Assembly: GCF_022605165.1 (NCBI RefSeq)
Contig: NC_063074.1
Location: 213,501-277,500 of the forward strand
From: Purpureocillium takamizusanense
Lineage: Eukaryota > Ascomycota > Sordariomycetes > Hypocreales > Ophiocordycipitaceae
Length of the DNA: 64,000 nt
Direction of reading: 5' to 3'
The translations under genes and the position numbers were made by a program. This document shows, in pieces, positions 57,643 to 64,000 of this stretch. How positions within the stretch are numbered: the stretch's first letter is position 1; each line of letters starts with the position of its first letter. Below the pieces are notes generated by a model. It worked only from the letters and a program-made list of their open reading frames with translations, did no database searches and had not been told where the DNA came from.

Positions 57643-58724
57643 GGTGTCGCGTGGTGGTCGTGGACTCCGATGGTGTCGAAGGGCCAAAGTGGCATCGCGG
57701 GAGCAATGACGTGGGCGGAACCATGGAAGCACCTCAGTTGCGGCGGTTGACACGGCCCGTTGGTCCTTTTTTAGGTACAGGTGGATGGCCTGAGATGCGC
57801 TGGAGCGGGGCTGGCAGCAGCCGGGCTGGAGGGGACATTTGGGCAGTAATAGCGCTGTAAACGGTGCACCTCTGGACGTTTATGGGGCGCGGCCCTGTGC
57901 AACTCGACCCTGTAGCAGCCACGCCGCTAATCGGGCAAGTGTTAGGTACTTCGTACTAAAGGTAAACGCTGCGCTGGAGGCGGGCTGCATCCATTGCAGG
58001 GCACCTGGGCAGTCCAGGTCCAGCCCATCACAGGAGATCAACTAACTATTAGTTACAGTCGCAACTGCTTCAACACTGCAAGTGCATACAACAGCGTTTC
58101 TCGAGATCTTTGGTTTTATAATTTGCTGAGTGGATTTATAGTCATAATTTCCATCCGTGAAGGCGGGCAGATGACACGATGTGATGGCAAAGGGAGCTGG
58201 GCAGTCGTCAACAATCCGACTTGGCCGAAGATGTCATTCGTAATCCGCAGTGCATTGTTCAGTGATAGCACCGCCAGCCGGTATGTCAATCATGCAGGTT
58301 GGAAGACAAGGCGGTCGGGGCTCTTTGTATAGACTTTCTGCGCCTGATTGCTCTTCGCGAAGCGACTAGTCACGACGCTTTGTTAGGGCTTCCCTGTCCC
58401 TGCCGCCCGGTCTGACCGAGCTTCTGTTCCGTGCTTGGCTATAACATACCATACCGCACGAATGTCTGTTCTCAAAGCCTTCCTTGAGCGGCTTCCTGGA
58501 TCGTGTCCCAGCCGGTGTGCACCCGAGGCGAACCAGAAGGATCCTTGACGAGACAAGGGCTAATCTCGCCGTGTAGTGAGCGGGTGCTGTAGCACCGTGG
58601 CCTTTGCAATCAATGACTGAGTCTCCGCACCGTGGCCGAGCAGTTGCTGTGGGTATCTTGGCGACGGTCGTCCATCAGGGCGCATTTGGGGTGGCGCAAT
58701 CATCACTCTCCAGGGAAAAAACCC
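57643..58724. other. Intergenic region USE1 / CWC21
   Basis: About 1.1 kb between two minus-strand genes, holding the USE1 promoter and the CWC21 3' UTR. I see no gene in it. Confidence 0.55.
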
Positions 58725-59289
58725 CTACTCCTTTGCATCCGGTTCCCTATCGAGAGCTGTGCGCAGCCTCTCCTCCTGTCTCTTCCAGTGACTGCCCTCC
58801 TCGTAGTCGGAGCTGATCTTGAGGGCCTTTCGCAGCCGCTCGCTTTCCTTGATCTTGGCGTCGGCCATCTCATGGACTTGGTGCTCCTTGAACGTTTTTC
58901 TCGGGCCGCCGCTCTTCTTCCCCGCCTCGGCTTCCGCGATGAGCTTTTGTCGCAGCTCGTCGCATCGGCGGTCAATCTCCTCCTCGTCGACCCTAGACGA
59001 TTGATCAGTCAGCATGAATGCCCCGTGTAGGGGAGGAGGCGGTCGGGGGGGAGACGAACTCGTCGTCCTCGAGCTTGTCCCGCAGCTCAAACACCTTGAC
59101 CTCGATCTGACGCTTGCGATCGTGCTCGAGGATGCCCTTGTCGGGCTGGCGCTGTCGGTGTCGCAGGCTGTCGAGGTCCTTGGGGTAGGGCGCGGCCTGG
59201 TCGCGGGGTCTGATGTGCGCGAGGTTGCGCTGGACGTAGCCCGAGGTTCCGCTGCCTCGGGGCGTGGACAGGCCGACGTTGTCAGACAT
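58725..59289 (-). CDS. CWC21: Pre-mRNA-splicing factor Cwc21
   Basis: Two exons, 59289-59060 and 58992-58725, encode 165 residues. The 67-nt intron has a weak GTTCGT donor and a CTAG acceptor, but it joins the family sequence LRDKLEDDE to [17 protein letters not shown] in frame. Cwc21 (SRRM2 homologue) is a spliceosome component that sits near the catalytic centre with Prp8 and Snu114. The N-terminal [18 protein letters not shown] is the conserved Cwc21 extension. The cwf21 domain covers about residues 50-100 ([21 protein letters not shown] and following). The rest is a charged helix. Length is a little above yeast Cwc21 (135 residues). CDC123 starts 387 bp away in the opposite direction. Confidence 0.9.
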
Positions 59290-59675
59290 TATGGCGCATG
59301 AATTCGCATGTGTGTCGAGAGTCTCGATCAAGCGCAGCCCGGCGAGAGATGCGGACGGTCGAGGTGACGCCGGCGGGAGGATGGGCATGGCGACGACTCT
59401 GGCAGGCGGTGAGACGGCGGCGCGGCGATAACGAATGGCAGAATCGATAAACGTGGGGTCGCGGCGGCGACTTTCTTAGTTGAGTTGAACAAATTCATGG
59501 GCCAGCCAAGCGTCGATAGGGTGATGACTCAAGTCGCAACGACAACGACGGGCTTTGAGTCACCTCACAGCGGATTTCTTTTCCATCATAACCATTCGTG
59601 TTTAGTACTTGACAACTCCCTCCACTTCATCCAGGAGCCTACTCTCCAAATTCGATAGACCAGAGAACAGGCACA
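59290..59675. promoter_or_regulatory. Divergent promoter region CWC21 / CDC123
   Basis: 386 bp between two start codons pointing away from each other. Both promoters must lie here. No clear core element was identified. Confidence 0.6.
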
Positions 59676-60914
59676 ATGCCCCATCTTCCATCGGTAGACG
59701 CCGAGCCCGGCAAGGTCGAGGAGTTGACCTTCCCCCCCGTCACCAAAGACCACATCCAAAACTGCTCCTACGACGCATGGTTTCCGCGATACCGCAGCTC
59801 ATGTCTGAAGTCGCGCATCATCCCACTCCCGCAGGTCGTGGTTTCCTATCTCCAAGAAGACGGCATCGTCTTGGCCGACGACGACGAGAACGAGGGAGGT
59901 GAAGTCGAGGAGGAGTGGCAGGCTTCAGGGTCCATCGCCGCGGCACGGCGGCCGCAGGACGTGGGCGCGGACGACTCGGATGACGAAGAGGATGGCGACG
60001 AGCCAGAGCGTCTACCCCCGAACCGGAGGTTCCCCGAGACGCATCAGCTCATCAAAGACAAGATCGCAGAACTGGGCGGCGCAGTGGCGCCCAAGCTCAA
60101 CTGGTCTTCGCCAAAGGACGCCAAATGGATTTCACCACATCAGAACACGCTCAAGTGCACGACGCCCAACGACATTTATTTGCTGCTCAAGTCGTCGTCG
60201 TTTGTCTCGCACGACTTGGCGCACGCCTTTGACGGCTGCACGGCCGCGCCGCCCTCCCGTCCCCTGGCCCCGGTGCTCGTACTGAGACCTTTCTTCACAC
60301 CCCATGTGGCGCTCGAGTTTCGGTGTTTCGTCAAGCACCGCGCCCTCATCGGCATCTCGCAGCGCGATCTCAACTACTACGCTTTTCTTGAGCGCCTACG
60401 GCCCAACATTTGGCACAAGATCCGCCGCTTCTTCCGCGAGAAGCTTCGTCTCACCTTCCCGGACGCGAGCTTCACGTTTGACGTCTACATACCTGAGAGT
60501 TCACTGGCGGACGATGGCTTAGGCAACGTGCGGCTCATGGACATCAACCCCTGGGCACCACGGACGGACTCGTTGCTGTTCTCGTGGCAGGAGCTGCTGG
60601 ACGCCGAGGTGCAGGATCCCCTATACGGATCGGTCCCTTCAGGGGATGCAGCAGCAGACGTAAGTGACGACGAGGAGGACCACATCGAGTACAGCCCCGA
60701 CGCGGCGCCGGAGCTGCGACTCATAGAGAAAGACGACCCCGCGGCCTTCAACTTCAGCACGCCGCAGTACTCGGCGCATAAGTTACCGAAGGAGGTGGTG
60801 GACGCGAGCATGGGAGGCCAGGGTGGGCTCCGCGAGTTCGCGCAGCAGTGGAAGGACATTACGGAGGGCAGGGGAGGAGACCTGTGGAGCCAGCCGGGAG
60901 GCCCAAGTGCGTGA
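59676..60914 (+). CDS. CDC123: Cell division cycle protein 123, eIF2 assembly chaperone
   Basis: Intronless gene for 412 residues. Cdc123 helps assemble the heterotrimeric translation initiation factor eIF2 by binding its gamma subunit, in the cytosol. The N-terminal VTKDHIQNCSYDAWFPRYRSSCLKSRIIPLP is the family signature at about residues 22-52. The ATP-grasp-like fold is visible through LRPFFTPHVALEFRCFVKHRALIGISQRDLNYY and RLMDINPWAPRTDSLLFSWQEL, whose acidic residue and Asn should bind metal and ATP. An acidic insert lies at about 67-110 and the C-terminal part is acidic, as in other fungal copies. The ATG at 59676 (CACAATGCC) directly precedes the conserved part. Confidence 0.95.
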   Translation: MPHLPSVDAEPGKVEELTFPPVTKDHIQNCSYDAWFPRYRSSCLKSRIIPLPQVVVSYLQEDGIVLADDDENEGGEVEEEWQASGSIAAARRPQDVGADDSDDEEDGDEPERLPPNRRFPETHQLIKDKIAELGGAVAPKLNWSSPKDAKWISPHQNTLKCTTPNDIYLLLKSSSFVSHDLAHAFDGCTAAPPSRPLAPVLVLRPFFTPHVALEFRCFVKHRALIGISQRDLNYYAFLERLRPNIWHKIRRFFREKLRLTFPDASFTFDVYIPESSLADDGLGNVRLMDINPWAPRTDSLLFSWQELLDAEVQDPLYGSVPSGDAAADVSDDEEDHIEYSPDAAPELRLIEKDDPAAFNFSTPQYSAHKLPKEVVDASMGGQGGLREFAQQWKDITEGRGGDLWSQPGGPSA

Positions 60915-62320
60915 GGTACTAGGAGAGGGGAGGCCGAATTCAACGCGCGTGGAGTGATTAGGGTGACGGGCAAGAGGCTCATGGAGGAGGCAGCTCTGTT
61001 GTGGCATTGAGAGGCCATTGTGTGGACGTGGGAGCTCGCAAGGCTGCAGAAGTGAGTGATTGGGAAATAAGCGCTTCAATCAGGAAGATAACTCGAATAG
61101 ATGGCATCAGACCCAATGAGCGGCTATTATGCGTTTGCTAATGTGAGCTGGCGGGAGCAAAGCAGGAGGACGATTGAGACTGAGCCAGGAGTCTGTGACG
61201 ACGCCCAACTGCAAGTGCACAGACTGCCTTTGTGAAGCCACTGATTGAGGTGATGAGCAATGGGCTCGAGGGAAACTGCATGCCTGCCCTACCTTTCACC
61301 GGCTCTCTGTGCAACTTGCAACAAAGGAGCGAGAGGAAGCCAGAGGCGCGAGGGGGACAGGGGGATGCTCAAGGGAGGCGGGGGAAGCGCAAGGACCAGG
61401 CGGTTGAGGGGCTCGCGAGCGATCCGGCGTTGGTTCTCACACACTTTGTAGTTGGGATGAAACGGTAAAAAAATGAAGAAATAAAAAATGAAAAAAAAAA
61501 TAAAAAAGAATCCCGCGAGCCTTGCACGAGGAAGCCGTTCATGATGCCTTTCGGATCGCGAGGCCATTCTTTGCAGGTTCGGGTGTGAATACGTGAACGG
61601 GCGCAGCGTTAAAACCGTGGGTGGAGTCACGCGCGTTCGCGTTGCCTCGAAACGCGTGCCTGGCGAGAGAGGGAGAAAGAAAAAAGGATGCCCAAAGTGG
61701 AAGGCTGACATAAGGCTGCGCGCGTGGAAACCTTGCCAGGCACTGCCACCTGCCCGACCAGCCGCCCGCCTCTCAACCTCAATAGTTTTTTTTTCCCTTC
61801 GATTGTCAACACGCACCCCATATCATTGTGCTCGCTGCTCCAAACGACAATGCCGTTGTGAACACGGCCATTGTGCTCCTCTCTGAAGATCAATTTGCTG
61901 CGCTCGGGTGCATTTTCCCCCCCATCAGCTGCGCCCTCGTCGGCCCTGCTCTCGAATATAAATAGCTGGCCACTCCCCCCGCCACGCCACGCCAGGTGCC
62001 TCCAGCTGCCCCTCTCGCACTCTTCGCCTCATCCCGCCAACTATCACCAACTACCTCATTTACGAACCATCACTCTCTAGGCCCCGACACGGCTCACGCC
62101 TCGTCGCTCACTCTCTTTGAAACTCCCTCGGAGGGTTGATGAGCTTTGTTCCTGTACAGCTCTTGGGTATAACGCCACCTGCACACTCCTCGTGTAACAA
62201 TTTGCCCACCTCTGGTCCCTGAGACCATCCGCCTTTGCACCAGTCCCTCCTCCCAGCAGACGGCCCACTCTGCTGCTCATTTTGTGTTCTCCGACTGCCT
62301 CATTCTTGACCGCAGATTCA
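60915..62320. other. Intergenic region CDC123 / DUF3716-like gene
   Basis: About 1.4 kb. An A-rich stretch lies at about 61468-61510 and a T run near 61785. A TATA box lies at 61957. I see no gene in it. Confidence 0.6.
61957..61965 (+). promoter_or_regulatory. TATA box TATAAATAG upstream of the DUF3716-like gene
   Basis: A consensus TATA element 364 bp before the next start codon. It is followed by pyrimidine-rich sequence, which is common around fungal transcription starts. Confidence 0.55.
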
Positions 62321-63834
62321 ATGCCTGTCAAGGGATCACGGGGCGGCAGGGGCGCAAAGAGCCCCAACCGCGTCCAGAAGACTGCCTCGCCCGCCAGAGC
62401 CACCCGTTCTCGCCAGCGGTCGCGCTCCAACTCGCCTCTGGTGCAGCAGCACCTCGAGGAGGCTGCAGGCGCTCAGCAGCGCCGAACAAAATTGCCTAAA
62501 GGCCGGGCTACCCAGTTCTCCGGGTCCTCATCGAGGGCTAGCAGCCCTCCCAGCACCTCCAGAAGCTCTCAGGAGCCTGACGATGATCGGAAGCAGACGA
62601 CCACAAATTCTTTCAAGCCCGTCAACGCCCCGGCGGCACCAATGGCTGACATGGCAGACATGGTCGCCGACGCCATCACCGTTGGGGCGAATGGCAACCA
62701 AGATCAAAATCTTGGCATTCCTGCCAGCAGTGGCGACTCCAATCTGCCGGCTCTCCGATATCATGAGCCCTCCAGACGTGTCCGACGAGCACCCTCGACG
62801 TCATCCTTCTCTTCTGAACTCAACGACGAAACTCACGACAGCCCGGCTTCCGGCCAGCAGGGCTTGACCGCGGAGGAGATGGTCCGGAAGACTTATGGCG
62901 ATCGCCCTCGGATTGAGAGCGCGCAATGCATCAAGCTCGCGCAGGAGCCCGCCCGTCGCGAACCTATCCAGCGGCGTCCTGGTCAGACGCTCAATCTCGA
63001 CCGTCGGAGCAACGTCGAGGCGCTCCTGTGCCATGTTGTCGGCACGCCGGCGACGCAGCAGTGCAAGAACTGCCGCAAGGGCCACGGCCCGTGGAACAGC
63101 TGCGTCGTGCACGATGGGCTTATGTGCAGTAGCTGCTCGAATTGCTGGTTCAACGCTAGCGGTGCGCGGTGCACCTTCCATGGTAAGTCCTGTTCGCCGT
63201 CACAGCTGTTCGCAGCTGCCCACCCCGCCTATATAAAGCCCGTCCCCTTCCCCTTCACTCCTTCTCGCTCCTCTTTCCTTCCAACACCATCTGCTCTTCA
63301 CTCCGCGCCCGAGCAGCATCGCCCACACTTGCCAAGTTGCCATCCCACCCCCGCCAAACGCGTTTCACCTCGTCACAAGACATGGCGCTGACCAACTCAG
63401 TCCCCGACAACACTGGCAGTCGCCAGCAAGGCCATGGCCTGCCTCAGGCCGCCCCAGTTCCGGCTCCGGTTCCGGTTCAGGCCCAGGTGCAGCCACACCA
63501 GGTGATGCCGGCCCCAGTCGCCTATGTCGCTCACCAGCAGCAACCTGCCACCTTCCAGCAGCCTGCCAACACTCGGGAGGATGCTCGTCCCCTCCGCCCT
63601 GGCGACATTACACAGTATCGCATGCCCGAAGCTGCCCAGCGCGCCATGTCTCGCGGCCTCAACGGCGCTGTTGTGGCCAACCAGGAGCAACGCCTTCTCG
63701 CCCGTATCGAATCCGCTGCTAAGGAACTCGGAATGCGAATCGCCGAGTACGACGAACACATGAGAAACGTCCATCGCCCGACCGCGCCTACGGGCGCCCC
63801 ACCATCATCGGTGCAGAACCCGCAGCAGCAGTAG
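62321..63834 (+). CDS. DUF3716-like Cys-rich fungal protein
   Basis: Two exons, 62321-63182 and about 63317-63834, give 459 residues. The first 225 residues are disordered, rich in Ser, Arg and Pro (RSRQRSRSNSP). A Cys-rich module at about 228-287 has LDRRSNVEALLCHVVGT, then CKNC, GHGPWNSCVV, CSSCSNC and CTFH, matching the spacing of the fungal DUF3716 family, whose function is unknown. The donor is GTAAGT. The acceptor may be GAGCAG at 63316 or a later AG near 63380; both keep the same frame. The second exon is Gln/Pro/Ala-rich with one charged helix (AAKELGMRIAEYDEHM) and ends CAG-CAG-CAG-TAG. The frame then continues through a minisatellite, so the annotated end may be a disrupted one. Confidence 0.72.
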
Positions 63835-63840
63835 AACAGC

Positions 63841-64000
63841 GCTGGTGGTGTCGCCACCTCTGACAACTTGAACAGCGCTCGTGGCGTTGCCGCGTCTCGC
63901 AACTCCAACAGCCCTCCTGGTGGTGTCGCCACCTCTGACAACTTGAACAGCACTCGTGGCGTTGCCGTCCTTCGCAACTCCAACAGCGCTCCTGGTGCCG
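63841..64000 (+). repeat. Alternating 36/39-nt minisatellite, in frame with the gene before it
   Basis: Two related units alternate. A units lie at 63841-63876, 63913-63951 and from 63988, and encode GGVATSDNLNS. B units lie at 63877-63912 and 63952-63987, and encode RGVAxxRNSNS. Both end in AACAGC or a close variant. The array runs off the window edge, and no stop occurs in the frame of the preceding gene. Confidence 0.85.

Noticed and set aside
63841..64000. Possible CRISPR-like array
   Set aside because: The units are coding-like minisatellite repeats without spacers, in a eukaryotic genome.
1..64000. Transposon remnants altered by repeat-induced point mutation
   Set aside because: The gene-free stretches remain GC-rich, without AT-rich islands, terminal repeats or transposase-like frames that I could see.

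Overview
The window is nuclear DNA from a filamentous ascomycete, probably a Sordariomycete and possibly Hypocreales (that placement is inference). Three things support this. The protein-coding genes are broken by short GT-AG introns, mostly 50-180 nt, with CTAAC/CTGAC-type branch points. The trp gene has the fungal trifunctional TRPC order (glutamine amidotransferase, indole-3-glycerol-phosphate synthase, phosphoribosylanthranilate isomerase). The spacers are GC-rich and full of microsatellites. I saw no bacterial operons, CRISPR arrays, transposons, rRNA or convincing tRNA genes. All exon limits were worked out by hand and checked for reading-frame continuity.

Layout. From 2.2 to 8.2 kb lie UTP3/SAS10 (+), COG1 (+) and a peroxisomal-type enoyl-CoA isomerase/hydratase (-). 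From 10 to 16 kb lie RPA49 (-), the 25-codon RPL41 gene (-, two coding exons, the second only 7 nt) and an FHA-domain kinase (+, seven exons). From 16.3 to 22 kb lie a Zeta-toxin-domain P-loop protein (-) and ATG1 (-). A 7.1-kb stretch without recognisable genes (22-29 kb) follows, holding several simple repeats and two TATA consensus sites. From 29 to 39.5 kb lie ornithine aminotransferase (-), GPI10 (+) and a Sac7-type RhoGAP (-). A second gene-poor stretch covers 39.5-44.2 kb. From 44.2 to 54 kb lie TIM9 (+), NUP192 (-) and TRPC (+). The compact 54.4-61 kb block holds a BRCT-domain protein (+), USE1 (-), CWC21 (-) and CDC123 (+). The right edge, 62.3-64 kb, carries a DUF3716-like Cys-rich gene.

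How the genes relate. Nearly all are single-copy housekeeping genes: ribosome production and translation (UTP3, RPA49, RPL41, CDC123), membrane traffic and autophagy (COG1, USE1, ATG1), nuclear pore, mitochondrial import, splicing, GPI anchors, Rho signalling, arginine/ornithine and tryptophan metabolism. There is no biosynthetic gene cluster.

The least ordinary item is at the right end. The DUF3716-like reading frame closes with a TAG right after a CAG run, and the same frame then continues, without another stop, through an alternating 36/39-nt minisatellite to the window edge. Other points worth checking are the stop-free 180-nt ATG1 intron inside the kinase domain, the facing (AC)n/(GT)n tracts at 27.2 kb, and a 9-mer (TACGAAGTA) that recurs in the spacers.
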